Positions 1-10,299 of a stretch of 64,000 bases of DNA are shown piece by piece (the first letter of the stretch is position 1; each line of letters starts with the position of its first letter). The notes below the pieces were generated by a model, which saw only the letters and a list, made by a program, of their open reading frames with translations, had not been told where the DNA came from and did not search any database. The stretch is from Zygaena filipendulae (taxonomy: Eukaryota > Arthropoda > Insecta > Lepidoptera > Zygaenidae). The position numbers were made by a program, and so were the translations under genes. The stretch lies in NCBI GenBank assembly GCA_907165275.2, contig OU015661.1:3975501-4039500 (forward strand). The letters run 5' to 3'.

Positions 1-1
1 A

Positions 2-1909
2 GTACGTACAGATGCAAGTAACTATGCCATCGGCGCCGCGCTCATGCAAGGAGAGGGCCATGACGAGCGCCCCATCGAGTACGCGAGTCGCCTGCTGTCT
101 GCGGCCGAGCGCAACTACACCACGACGGAGCGTGAAGCACTAGCTGTAGTCTGGGCTGTCGAGAAGTTCCGTCCGTACATCGAAGGACACCCCGTCATTG
201 TAAGAAGCGACCACCAGCCTCTCCGCTGGTTACTTACTCTGAAATCGCCAACAGGACGACTAGTAAGATGGGCGCTCAAATTACAAGCGTTTGACATCAA
301 GTATGAACACGTACCAGGAAAAGCTAATGTACTAGCAGATACACTGAGCCGGCCATTCTGCACAGATGTAAGTAAGGACACTTGTGGTATTTGCACAGTG
401 ATTGTTGACCTGCCTACTAGAAACGCCGAAGATCTGCGCACAAAACAACTCCTTGACAATGAAGTCAAGAAAATTATTACTGACCTAGAGAGCGCTGATG
501 AGTTACAATCCCAGAAATGGACGGAGAGAGGATACCTGCTGAGCCACGGAGTGTTGTACCGCTATAATCCGGACTCGGAAAGTGAAACCGCCCAGCTTGT
601 CGTACCACAGAGCCTCCACGAAGAAATATTGAAAGAATGCCATGACTCTGAACTATCAGGACACCCCGGAATAGACAGAACATATTATAAAATGTCACAG
701 CTTTATTATTTCACAGGAATGCGAAGACGAGTCGCCGACTACGTAAAAGCCTGCATTCACTGCCAGCGGTACAAGGCGACCAACTCTAAACCCGCGGGAC
801 TGCTGCAAACGCCACTCCTACATCAGCGAAATGAAGTGCTCGCTGTAGATCTTTTCGGTCCACTCCCAGAAGGAGCAAATGGAGAGCGATGGGTGCTCAT
901 CGTAGAGGACACGGCGACGCGCTGGATAGAGCTATTCGCGCTGCGCGACGCCACGGCGGAGGCCTGCGCGCGCACCCTCATCGAAGAATACTTCCTGCGC
1001 TACGGCCTGCCGCGACGGATTGTCTCTGACAATGGAGTTCAATTTATATCCGCGGTTATGCAGCAAACGATGTACATATTAGGTATTAATCAGAACCTCA
1101 TCCCCTTGTACCACGCTCAAGCGAATCCTGCCGAAAGGAAGAATCGGGATTTAAAGGCACAGCTGTCCCAGCTCGTCGGCACCGACCACAGCTCCTGGCC
1201 CCACAAGTTACACACCGTAAGATACGCTTTAAATGGCGCAGTATGCCGAACAACCGGTGTCACCCCAGCATACCTGATGTTCGCTCGCGAAATGAGGTCT
1301 CCGACCGGAGTACGCAATGACCTACGCGCCATTCTGAACAAGGAAAACTTCGTGCCTCAAATTACACCGTACCTACGGGACTTTATTTCCTCACTTACCT
1401 CTATCAGAGAGAGGGTCGAGAAACAACAAGACAAGTCCAAAGAATATGCGGATAAATCTAGACAACCGGCCCCAACTTTTGAAAACGGAGACAAAGTTTT
1501 ACTCAAAACACATGTCCTGAGTCAAGCATCAAAAGGAATTACGTCCAAGTTTATTCCCAAAAGAGATGGACCATATATGATTCTTAAGAAGGTAAGCCCG
1601 ACTACCTATTTAATATCCTCACTAAACAACCCTCAGGAAACTATCGGAAAGTATCACGTCAGCGACCTGACTCGATATTTCGCTGCTAGTGCTGAAGATC
1701 GGCAGCAGACTCCGATGGTGCCTATCCGGAGCCGAGGACGGCCCAAGAAATCAGTCTCCGAAGTTCCGCAAGCCCAGAAACGAGGACGTGACCCATCTGG
1801 ACTTGAGGGGGAGGGTGTAGTAACCCAAAAAGATTCAAATGTGGCGCGTTCGACGCAGCGACCAATCCGCGCCACTCGTGGGTGTAAACCCCACCGTTTT
1901 GTCGAGTGA
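2..1909 (+). CDS. Ty3/gypsy-type pol, C-terminal part (RNase H and integrase), copy 1
   Basis: This is the 3' part of an LTR-retrotransposon polyprotein, open from the window edge to a TGA at 1907-1909. It starts inside RNase H (TDASNYAIGAAL, then TTTEREALAVVWAVEKF and SDHQPLRWLL). Next come the integrase zinc finger (H-H-C-C, ending CIHCQRYKA) and the integrase core, with Asp in LAVDLFGPLP, Asp in RIVSDNGVQF and Glu in HAQANPAERKNRDLK, then a GPY-type module (KRDGPYMILKKV). The frame is uninterrupted. Gag, protease and most of the reverse transcriptase are not in this copy as seen. The product would act in cytoplasmic particles and in nuclear integration if complete; this fragment alone is not an autonomous element. 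Confidence 0.93.
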   Translation, partial: VRTDASNYAIGAALMQGEGHDERPIEYASRLLSAAERNYTTTEREALAVVWAVEKFRPYIEGHPVIVRSDHQPLRWLLTLKSPTGRLVRWALKLQAFDIKYEHVPGKANVLADTLSRPFCTDVSKDTCGICTVIVDLPTRNAEDLRTKQLLDNEVKKIITDLESADELQSQKWTERGYLLSHGVLYRYNPDSESETAQLVVPQSLHEEILKECHDSELSGHPGIDRTYYKMSQLYYFTGMRRRVADYVKACIHCQRYKATNSKPAGLLQTPLLHQRNEVLAVDLFGPLPEGANGERWVLIVEDTATRWIELFALRDATAEACARTLIEEYFLRYGLPRRIVSDNGVQFISAVMQQTMYILGINQNLIPLYHAQANPAERKNRDLKAQLSQLVGTDHSSWPHKLHTVRYALNGAVCRTTGVTPAYLMFAREMRSPTGVRNDLRAILNKENFVPQITPYLRDFISSLTSIRERVEKQQDKSKEYADKSRQPAPTFENGDKVLLKTHVLSQASKGITSKFIPKRDGPYMILKKVSPTTYLISSLNNPQETIGKYHVSDLTRYFAASAEDRQQTPMVPIRSRGRPKKSVSEVPQAQKRGRDPSGLEGEGVVTQKDSNVARSTQRPIRATRGCKPHRFVE

Positions 1910-2123
1910 CGCGGTCCGTAATTCGCGGAAAGCTGTAAAGCGCCCTCTGCAGGATGATGGCAGGGGTTGAGTAGCGTCACACACCGGTTCGCTTCTGTCA
2001 CTCTGTTAATTTCGTGTTTTGAATGGCGTCGCATCCCTTTTGTTATGATTAAGAGTTTTGATTTAATATATGATACCAATCTCGTGTGACCGTGTTTTAC
2101 TAAGTGGCCCCTAGACAATAACA
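1816..2123 (+). mobile_element. Probable 3' LTR of the gypsy-type element, copy 1
   Basis: A purine-rich tract (GAGGGGGAGGG, 1805-1815) that would serve as polypurine primer sits directly before TGTAGTAACCC, and the segment ends at about 2123 in ACAATAACA. The TG...CA ends and the overlap with the last 31 codons of pol fit a compact gypsy-type LTR of ~308 bp. No second LTR exists in the unit, so the borders are inferred from one end only. Confidence 0.6.
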
Positions 2124-2410
2124 CGTATTTTTTATTTTTTTACGTAATCTCATAATAACGGCGATACATTGAGTTGAAATTTTGCGTGAAATCAATAACA
2201 GGACAGTTTGTATGGCGGTTTTAGCGGTTAGTGACGTCACGACCCCCTCACCACAGATAATATACCTAATATTGAGTACTATACTAGTACCCTCACCCTA
2301 AACTTTAATGCGCTAAATCTCTGTATATTTTAATTTATTTGAAAAAGCAAAAAATACGTGTCTATTGTTTTTTTTATTTTCTGACGGACTAATTAGAATT
2401 TTTATTTTCA
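2121..2410. repeat. MITE family A, truncated copy (unit copy 1)
   Basis: This matches the interior of the element at 52212-52543. Both share ACACGTATTTTTTA near the left, a central GTGACGTCACGA, the run CCTAAACTTTAATGCGCT, and AAAAAATACGTGTC then CTGACGGACTAA at the right. Its inner arms are inverted (GACACGTATTTTTT-like against AAAAAATACGTGTC). The outer terminal repeats of the full copy are missing here. Confidence 0.7.
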
Positions 2411-3390
2411 AAAGTAGTCAACATCCCTATTAGGCGGTTGGGATGTATGGCACTATGGCTAAGCGCTTTACCTACGTAACACTCCCTGTGGCGCGTGATT
2501 TCATCATCAACGAAGGGAACACCTAGATACTCATGGAAGAGAAAAGTATGGCCCGCAGTAGGTATAGCGTTTTGCACACGCCGCAAGCACATTTTGTTGC
2601 TATTGCTAGCGACTCCCCAAATTTGAAGGCCATAATTTTTAAAATTGTTTTGTAAACCAACAGTTTATTATCTACGGAGAGTGCCGAATTTCTACCTAGA
2701 AGCCAATATAGATTCTTGTATTTGAGATTAATCTCATCTCGTTTCTCTTTGATGTGATCTTTAATATCATATCAATCTCTTATCTAAGTGGAAGCCCAGG
2801 GGGGCTAAGATGCGCAACACGATAAAATTTTATCGAGCCATTTTATCGATTCTCGTCGTCAATATGTCGACGAGAATCGATAAAATGTAAATGTTGCGCA
2901 TCTTAGCCCAGCAGGGCCGGCAGTCTCGACGTTTAGACAATGTTATCGTATCGATCGTTAGACTAGGGACCCAAAAATGATAACGATCAACATCATTACA
3001 GTTACCAACATTACATTAAAATATGCAAACCTTGACTGGAAACTTGCAATTAACGTATCTACTCGATCGACCTGTTCAATAGTCGAATGAGATTTCCGGA
3101 AACCAAATTGATGTGAGGGGCGAGGGCATAATGTCACACTTTTCCAAAGAGGTGTTACGCGGGACAGAAATATTTTTTCCATAGTAACACGAGAGACTTA
3201 TTGCCGGTATGATGAAACTTCGTGACATAACAATCTGGGACACTTTCCATAGATTAGGGAAGTGTGCATGAGTTGTGACACCCTAAGTATGGCATTAAAT
3301 AGACCTTCCAGGAAGGTCAAACATTTCTCTGGTAGTTCTTTAAGAATTCTCGAAGATATCAGGCCGAATCCAGGAGCAAAATGGACACCA
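2390..3390 (-). pseudogene. Decayed Jockey-type non-LTR retrotransposon (unit copy 1)
   Basis: Read on the minus strand, 3390 to ~2950 encodes broken pieces of a Jockey-clade reverse transcriptase: ISSRILKELPEKCLTFLEGL, a SSYR piece, then HQFGFRKSHSTIEQVDRV. Further on, 2640 to 2390 encodes a C-terminal piece (ASNSNKMCLRRVQNAIPTAG ... FHEYLGVPFVDDEITRH ... HPNRLIG) with the usual Jockey layout. Stops and frame changes separate the pieces, most of the middle is gone, and a small hairpin element (2804-2907) sits between them. It is a dead LINE copy; the clade is judged by motif pattern only. Confidence 0.72.
2804..2907. mobile_element. 104-bp nested-hairpin MITE, family C (unit copy 1)
   Basis: The outer arms GCTAAGATGCGCAAC (2804-2818) and GTTGCGCATCTTAGC (2893-2907) are perfect 15-bp inverted repeats. 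Inside them is a perfect 20-bp inverted repeat (2839-2858 against 2868-2887) with a 9-base loop. A related longer element lies near 12928-13100. The size and fully palindromic build suggest a miniature inverted-repeat element. Confidence 0.75.
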
Positions 3391-3760
3391 GTCTTATTGA
3401 TTTGTTTTACAAATTAATATTTTATAGTGGTTAATATTATTATATGTAAATTGTAAACGCGGTGAAATTTGCTTAGTGATCCATTAGTGATGTGTGTGGA
3501 AACTCTGATATAAGATGCTCGCTGTAAGGTTATCGTTTTACTATAAAGTAAAACGATAACTTCCCAGAGAGCATCCCACTAAGATCCAACTGTGGAGAAT
3601 TGCTTCTAGAAGTCCAGCTAAAGCATCAAAAAGCATCTCACCGATGTATTTCAGTGTAATTAATTGTATTTCAATGTAAACAACTTCTGAAAAGAAAAAC
3701 ATATGAATTGGCTGTATGGAGTTAAATTTGTTTGCCTTCCCCATAAGGGTCAAAACAAAA
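3378..3760 (+). repeat. ~380-bp dispersed repeat, family B, member 1 (unit copy 1)
   Basis: This aligns by eye with 3822-4165 (same strand) and with the reverse complement of 26390-26745. Shared marks include TTTATT...ACAAATTA, TGCTTA(A)TAGTGATC-like text, GTTTTACTATA, CTAAAGCATC/GTAAAGCATCG, GCATCTCACC and GCCTTCCCC. A perfect 13-bp hairpin (3529-3541/3548-3560) lies in the middle. No coding potential is seen; the class is unknown (SINE, LTR or MITE). Confidence 0.7.
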
Positions 3761-3821
3761 AAACAAAGTTTCTGATTTTATTGCGGGACTGCGGGACTTT
3801 TGGCGGGATTTCTAGCAGAGT

Positions 3822-4165
3822 GGACGTCAGTTTTATTTCTTTGTTTTGCAAATTAGTTTATCGTGATTAATATTGTGTGAATATGGTGGATTTTGCTTAA
3901 TAGTGATCAATTAGTGATAAACAGTGTGCGGAAACAGTGAAATAAGATGAAATAGGGCATTCATCGGGAGGTTTTCGTTTTACTATACAACTTCCCACAA
4001 AGCGGCCTATTAAGGTTCAACTGTGAAGATTTGCTGCCAAAAGTTCCGGTAAAGCATCGAAATGCATCTCACCAATGCATTTCGATGTAAATAACTTCAG
4101 AAGAAGAAATATACTACTGAATTGGCTATATGGACTAAGTTTCCTCCTGCCTTCCCCGAAAGTGG
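3822..4165 (+). repeat. ~350-bp dispersed repeat, family B, member 2 (unit copy 1)
   Basis: A direct neighbour of the family member at 3378-3760 and clearly diverged from it, so the pair predates the 6-kb duplication. It is closest to the inverted copy at 26390-26745: both carry GTTCCGGTAAAGCAT-type and GCATTTCGATGTAAATAACTTC-type runs. It is followed by a 15-base poly(A). Confidence 0.7.
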
Positions 4166-4217
4166 TTAACTTTACCAAAAAAAAAAAAAAAATATTGCTG
4201 TTTTTCAGATGAGTCCC

Positions 4218-5312
4218 TGTATTGTACAGCACCGGAAAAGGCGACACCGGAATGCACGACACGAGATTGTACGACACCGGAATGTACAGCACCGGAATTG
4301 GCGACACCGGATTTCATGGCCTAGCCGACTTCGTGCTTCGTTTAGTAGTATTCAATACAATGCAGGTAGTAGGTAGTTAGTAGTTACTGTCTCAAAATCT
4401 GATGGAAATTCAAATGACAAGTCCAAGTGTAATATTTAGTAACGTAATTATTATTTTTCACTTTAATGAATTGTTACAACTTGTTATATTCTTTTTTTTG
4501 CATAATATATCGAAACTTCGTGGTCACACCTAAGAATTAATCGAATAAATGTCACCTTACTTTGTCTTTAGCGCATCGCCGGCCGCTACCGCGGCACGCT
4601 CGCTACGCTCGCTCGGCTCGCGAGACCTGGTCATCAGTAAGAACCTAACCTAATAAAGAATGTCGGGTATACTACTTTGAAATCTGTTTATGATGTGGCC
4701 TTGATAGTAATGTTCTCATTACTTTTTACTTATTTCAATAAACAGCTTATTATAGTGACATCATCGCCACACTATTACCTACTATAGGATAGGTGTAGGA
4801 AAGGTGACGTAAATCAGGCGAAGCTAACCGCTCGCCAGTCGCTTCCCGTTCGCCAGTTAATACAGTTTTGGTTCCTTTCTTTTCGTAACTTTTATAATCT
4901 GTACAATCTGTATAGGGCACATAGCTCGTGGAAATAATAATTATAAGGTGTAAACTAAGGGACCAGATTTAGTGTATTGTACTCTAAGTCTATACAGTAA
5001 AATATATAGAGTGGTCCGTTGTTTGATTATCCTGCCTATAGACTGTAACATAATAACGTAATGGGCATAAACACTAACATGAAACCTAATAATCATCACC
5101 AAAAAATCTAACATAAAATATATGTGCCGTATTTGACAATAGCTTGACCCAGTATTTAGGTAAGTAACGTAAACGAGCACAAAGAAAGGAGGCGTGATTT
5201 CATCGACCAATAGGAGCGGTGTCACCAATTCCGGTGCTGTACATTCCGGTGTCGTACAATCCAGTGTCGCGCATTCCAGTGCTGTACATTCCAGTGTCGT
5301 ACATTATCGTGT
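4218..5312. mobile_element. Foldback-like element with reiterated arms (unit copy 1)
   Basis: The left arm (4218-4316) consists of reiterated motifs of the type GTACGACACCGGAAT / GTACAGCACCGGAAT. The right arm (5216-5312) is its reverse complement with scattered mismatches. The ~900 bp between carry no long frame but include a GC-rich patch (4572-4628) with CTCGCTACGCTCGCTCGGCTC. Arms made of short tandem motifs around a non-coding centre are the layout of Foldback-type elements. No transposase is present, so the family is not established. Confidence 0.65.
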
Positions 5313-5525
5313 TGTGAATTCCTGGTGGCGCTAGGATGCGTGCCACGATATATTTATCACACGAAAGATAAAATTGTCGATACGACAAATATTTGTGGGC
5401 GTCCAAGCAAAAAGGTTCAATAGTGGGGTATTGAGTTAAGACTAGATTCGGTATCTAGAATAATCAATTGATAGTAAAAATTGAAAAAATATTCAAAAAC
5501 TGGCACATATTTTTTTATTAGGCAT

Positions 5526-7991
5526 TCTGGTACGTACCGATTCACGAGAATGCCATTTGGCCTTAAGAACGCACCGGCTACATTTCAACGACTGATGAAT
5601 CGATTCCGTTCTGGTACCAGTCTTCGAGATGTCACACTCCTGGCATTCCTGGATGACCTGATGATCTTATCACCAACCTTCGATAAGCACAAAGAGGATC
5701 TACAAGCAGTCTTTGATAGATTACGCACTTTCAAACTCAATGCTAACCGCATCAAGTGCTCCTTTGCATGCAAAGAAGTGAAATACCTGGGACACTTAAT
5801 TACACCAGAAGGAATCAAGCCGGATAATGACAAAGTACAGGCAATATTAAAAATGGAACATCCAAAAAACATCAAACACCTGCGCACCTTTCTACAGACA
5901 TGCAGCTGGTTCCGTAAGTTCATACAAAATTTTTCAAAAATTGCCCAACCTCTCACGTGCCTCACGAAGAAAGACGCACCGTGGACATGGAGTGATCAAC
6001 AACACACCTCCTTCGAGGAACTCAAGAAGAGTTTGACGACCGCACCTATTCTCATCCAGCCGGACTACGAGAAACCTTTTGTAGTACGTACAGATGCAAG
6101 TAACTATGCCATCGGCGCCGCGCTCATGCAAGGAGAGGGCCATGACGAGCGCCCCATCGAGTACGCGAGTCGCCTGCTGTCTGCGGCCGAGCGCAACTAC
6201 ACCACGACGGAGCGTGAAGCACTAGCTGTAGTCTGGGCTGTCGAGAAGTTCCGTCCGTACATCGAAGGACACCCCGTCATTGTAAGAAGCGACCACCAGC
6301 CTCTCCGCTGGTTACTTACTCTGAAATCGCCAACAGGACGACTAGTAAGATGGGCGCTCAAATTACAAGCGTTTGACATCAAGTATGAACACGTACCAGG
6401 AAAAGCTAATGTACTAGCAGATACACTGAGCCGGCCATTCTGCACAGATGTAAGTAAGGACACTTGTGGTATTTGCACAGTGATTGTTGACCTGCCTACT
6501 AGAAACGCCGAAGATCTGCGCACAAAACAACTCCTTGACAATGAAGTCAAGAAAATTATTACTGACCTAGAGAGCGCTGATGAGTTACAATCCCAGAAAT
6601 GGACGGAGAGAGGATACCTGCTGAGCCACGGAGTGTTGTACCGCTATAATCCGGACTCGGAAAGTGAAACCGCCCAGCTTGTCGTACCACAGAGCCTCCA
6701 CGAAGAAATATTGAAAGAATGCCATGACTCTGAACTATCAGGACACCCCGGAATAGACAGAACATATTATAAAATGTCACAGCTTTATTATTTCACAGGA
6801 ATGCGAAGACGAGTCGCCGACTACGTAAAAGCCTGCATTCACTGCCAGCGGTACAAGGCGACCAACTCTAAACCCGCGGGACTGCTGCAAACGCCACTCC
6901 TACATCAGCGAAATGAAGTGCTCGCTGTAGATCTTTTCGGTCCACTCCCAGAAGGAGCAAATGGAGAGCGATGGGTGCTCATCGTAGAGGACACGGCGAC
7001 GCGCTGGATAGAGCTATTCGCGCTGCGCGACGCCACGGCGGAGGCCTGCGCGCGCACCCTCATCGAAGAATACTTCCTGCGCTACGGCCTGCCGCGACGG
7101 ATTGTCTCTGACAATGGAGTTCAATTTATATCCGCGGTTATGCAGCAAACGATGTACATATTAGGTATTAATCAGAACCTCATCCCCTTGTACCACGCTC
7201 AAGCGAATCCTGCCGAAAGGAAGAATCGGGATTTAAAGGCACAGCTGTCCCAGCTCGTCGGCACCGACCACAGCTCCTGGCCCCACAAGTTACACACCGT
7301 AAGATACGCTTTAAATGGCGCAGTATGCCGAACAACCGGTGTCACCCCAGCATACCTGATGTTCGCTCGCGAAATGAGGTCTCCGACCGGAGTACGCAAT
7401 GACCTACGCGCCATTCTGAACAAGGAAAACTTCGTGCCTCAAATTACACCGTACCTACGGGACTTTATTTCCTCACTTACCTCTATCAGAGAGAGGGTCG
7501 AGAAACAACAAGACAAGTCCAAAGAATATGCGGATAAATCTAGACAACCGGCCCCAACTTTTGAAAACGGAGACAAAGTTTTACTCAAAACACATGTCCT
7601 GAGTCAAGCATCAAAAGGAATTACGTCCAAGTTTATTCCCAAAAGAGATGGACCATATATGATTCTTAAGAAGGTAAGCCCGACTACCTATTTAATATCC
7701 TCACTAAACAACCCTCAGGAAACTATCGGAAAGTATCACGTCAGCGACCTGACTCGATATTTCGCTGCTAGTGCTGAAGATCGGCAGCAGACTCCGATGG
7801 TGCCTATCCGGAGCCGAGGACGGCCCAAGAAATCAGTCTCCGAAGTTCCGCAAGCCCAGAAACGAGGACGTGACCCATCTGGACTTGAGGGGGAGGGTGT
7901 AGTAACCCAAAAAGATTCAAATGTGGCGCGTTCGACGCAGCGACCAATCCGCGCCACTCGTGGGTGTAAACCCCACCGTTTTGTCGAGTGA
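5526..7991 (+). CDS. 5'-truncated Ty3/gypsy-type pol (RT palm/thumb, RNase H, integrase), copy 2
   Basis: This is a continuous frame ending in TGA at 7991. The element-derived part begins at 5526, in the RT segment TYRFTRMPFGLKNAPATFQ. It then carries the catalytic FLDD box (AFLDDLMILS, the YxDD equivalent), KCSFACKEVKYLGHLI, RNase H, the H2C2 finger, the integrase DDE core and a GPY-type module, as in copy 1. The RT fingers, protease and gag are missing. By chance the frame stays open upstream to 5481 across the duplication junction, adding 15 codons that are not pol; no ATG is present before the one in RMPFGL. The open frame suggests a young insertion, but the truncation makes it non-autonomous. 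Confidence 0.93.
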   Translation, partial: SGTYRFTRMPFGLKNAPATFQRLMNRFRSGTSLRDVTLLAFLDDLMILSPTFDKHKEDLQAVFDRLRTFKLNANRIKCSFACKEVKYLGHLITPEGIKPDNDKVQAILKMEHPKNIKHLRTFLQTCSWFRKFIQNFSKIAQPLTCLTKKDAPWTWSDQQHTSFEELKKSLTTAPILIQPDYEKPFVVRTDASNYAIGAALMQGEGHDERPIEYASRLLSAAERNYTTTEREALAVVWAVEKFRPYIEGHPVIVRSDHQPLRWLLTLKSPTGRLVRWALKLQAFDIKYEHVPGKANVLADTLSRPFCTDVSKDTCGICTVIVDLPTRNAEDLRTKQLLDNEVKKIITDLESADELQSQKWTERGYLLSHGVLYRYNPDSESETAQLVVPQSLHEEILKECHDSELSGHPGIDRTYYKMSQLYYFTGMRRRVADYVKACIHCQRYKATNSKPAGLLQTPLLHQRNEVLAVDLFGPLPEGANGERWVLIVEDTATRWIELFALRDATAEACARTLIEEYFLRYGLPRRIVSDNGVQFISAVMQQTMYILGINQNLIPLYHAQANPAERKNRDLKAQLSQLVGTDHSSWPHKLHTVRYALNGAVCRTTGVTPAYLMFAREMRSPTGVRNDLRAILNKENFVPQITPYLRDFISSLTSIRERVEKQQDKSKEYADKSRQPAPTFENGDKVLLKTHVLSQASKGITSKFIPKRDGPYMILKKVSPTTYLISSLNNPQETIGKYHVSDLTRYFAASAEDRQQTPMVPIRSRGRPKKSVSEVPQAQKRGRDPSGLEGEGVVTQKDSNVARSTQRPIRATRGCKPHRFVE

Positions 7992-8205
7992 CGCGGTCCG
8001 TAATTCGCGGAAAGCTGTAAAGCGCCCTCTGCAGGATGATGGCAGGGGTTGAGTAGCGTCACACACCGGTTCGCTTCTGTCACTCTGTTAATTTCGTGTT
8101 TTGAATGGCGTCGCATCCCTTTTGTTATGATTAAGAGTTTTGATTTAATATATGATACCAATCTCGTGTGACCGTGTTTTACTAAGTGGCCCCTAGACAA
8201 TAACA
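7898..8205 (+). mobile_element. Probable 3' LTR of the gypsy-type element, copy 2
   Basis: Same as the segment at 1816-2123, shifted by 6,082. It is preceded by the same polypurine tract and overlaps the pol 3' end. Confidence 0.6.
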
Positions 8206-8492
8206 CGTATTTTTTATTTTTTTACGTAATCTCATAATAACGGCGATACATTGAGTTGAAATTTTGCGTGAAATCAATAACAGGACAGTTTGTATGGCGG
8301 TTTTAGCGGTTAGTGACGTCACGACCCCCTCACCACAGATAATATACCTAATATTGAGTACTATACTAGTACCCTCACCCTAAACTTTAATGCGCTAAAT
8401 CTCTGTATATTTTAATTTATTTGAAAAAGCAAAAAATACGTGTCTATTGTTTTTTTTATTTTCTGACGGACTAATTAGAATTTTTATTTTCA
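8203..8492. repeat. MITE family A, truncated copy (unit copy 2)
   Basis: The second copy of 2121-2410 in the tandem unit, with the same missing outer ends. Confidence 0.7.
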
Positions 8493-9472
8493 AAAGTAGT
8501 CAACATCCCTATTAGGCGGTTGGGATGTATGGCACTATGGCTAAGCGCTTTACCTACGTAACACTCCCTGTGGCGCGTGATTTCATCATCAACGAAGGGA
8601 ACACCTAGATACTCATGGAAGAGAAAAGTATGGCCCGCAGTAGGTATAGCGTTTTGCACACGCCGCAAGCACATTTTGTTGCTATTGCTAGCGACTCCCC
8701 AAATTTGAAGGCCATAATTTTTAAAATTGTTTTGTAAACCAACAGTTTATTATCTACGGAGAGTGCCGAATTTCTACCTAGAAGCCAATATAGATTCTTG
8801 TATTTGAGATTAATCTCATCTCGTTTCTCTTTGATGTGATCTTTAATATCATATCAATCTCTTATCTAAGTGGAAGCCCAGGGGGGCTAAGATGCGCAAC
8901 ACGATAAAATTTTATCGAGCCATTTTATCGATTCTCGTCGTCAATATGTCGACGAGAATCGATAAAATGTAAATGTTGCGCATCTTAGCCCAGCAGGGCC
9001 GGCAGTCTCGACGTTTAGACAATGTTATCGTATCGATCGTTAGACTAGGGACCCAAAAATGATAACGATCAACATCATTACAGTTACCAACATTACATTA
9101 AAATATGCAAACCTTGACTGGAAACTTGCAATTAACGTATCTACTCGATCGACCTGTTCAATAGTCGAATGAGATTTCCGGAAACCAAATTGATGTGAGG
9201 GGCGAGGGCATAATGTCACACTTTTCCAAAGAGGTGTTACGCGGGACAGAAATATTTTTTCCATAGTAACACGAGAGACTTATTGCCGGTATGATGAAAC
9301 TTCGTGACATAACAATCTGGGACACTTTCCATAGATTAGGGAAGTGTGCATGAGTTGTGACACCCTAAGTATGGCATTAAATAGACCTTCCAGGAAGGTC
9401 AAACATTTCTCTGGTAGTTCTTTAAGAATTCTCGAAGATATCAGGCCGAATCCAGGAGCAAAATGGACACCA
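8472..9472 (-). pseudogene. Decayed Jockey-type non-LTR retrotransposon (unit copy 2)
   Basis: Same relic as at 2390-3390, offset by 6,082, with the same frameshifts and the same hairpin element inside it. Confidence 0.72.
8886..8989. mobile_element. 104-bp nested-hairpin MITE, family C (unit copy 2)
   Basis: The second copy of 2804-2907, with the same two perfect inverted repeats. Confidence 0.75.
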
Positions 9473-9842
9473 GTCTTATTGATTTGTTTTACAAATTAAT
9501 ATTTTATAGTGGTTAATATTATTATATGTAAATTGTAAACGCGGTGAAATTTGCTTAGTGATCCATTAGTGATGTGTGTGGAAACTCTGATATAAGATGC
9601 TCGCTGTAAGGTTATCGTTTTACTATAAAGTAAAACGATAACTTCCCAGAGAGCATCCCACTAAGATCCAACTGTGGAGAATTGCTTCTAGAAGTCCAGC
9701 TAAAGCATCAAAAAGCATCTCACCGATGTATTTCAGTGTAATTAATTGTATTTCAATGTAAACAACTTCTGAAAAGAAAAACATATGAATTGGCTGTATG
9801 GAGTTAAATTTGTTTGCCTTCCCCATAAGGGTCAAAACAAAA
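9460..9842 (+). repeat. ~380-bp dispersed repeat, family B, member 1 (unit copy 2)
   Basis: Same as 3378-3760, offset by 6,082. Confidence 0.7.
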
Positions 9843-9903
9843 AAACAAAGTTTCTGATTTTATTGCGGGACTGCGGGACTTTTGGCGGGATTTCTAGCAG
9901 AGT

Positions 9904-10247
9904 GGACGTCAGTTTTATTTCTTTGTTTTGCAAATTAGTTTATCGTGATTAATATTGTGTGAATATGGTGGATTTTGCTTAATAGTGATCAATTAGTGAT
10001 AAACAGTGTGCGGAAACAGTGAAATAAGATGAAATAGGGCATTCATCGGGAGGTTTTCGTTTTACTATACAACTTCCCACAAAGCGGCCTATTAAGGTTC
10101 AACTGTGAAGATTTGCTGCCAAAAGTTCCGGTAAAGCATCGAAATGCATCTCACCAATGCATTTCGATGTAAATAACTTCAGAAGAAGAAATATACTACT
10201 GAATTGGCTATATGGACTAAGTTTCCTCCTGCCTTCCCCGAAAGTGG
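9904..10247 (+). repeat. ~350-bp dispersed repeat, family B, member 2 (unit copy 2)
   Basis: Same as 3822-4165, offset by 6,082. Confidence 0.7.
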
Positions 10248-10299
10248 TTAACTTTACCAAAAAAAAAAAAAAAATATTGCTGTTTTTCAGATGAGTCCC

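Larger units (their letters stand above)
1..5525. repeat. Tandem 6,082-bp unit, copy 1 (left end outside window)
   Basis: Bases 1-5525 recur at 6083-11607 with a constant offset of 6,082. Every open reading frame in the two copies translates identically, and the stretches compared by eye show no mismatch. The unit holds a 5'-truncated gypsy pol, a probable LTR, a decayed Jockey LINE and several inverted-repeat elements. The first ~557 bases of this copy lie left of the window, so the number of copies in the array is unknown. Confidence 0.95.

Noticed and set aside
115..2124. Minus-strand open frames opposite the gypsy pol (and the same at 6197-8206)
   Set aside because: They are antisense shadows of the conserved pol frame, and their sequences have no recognisable domain.
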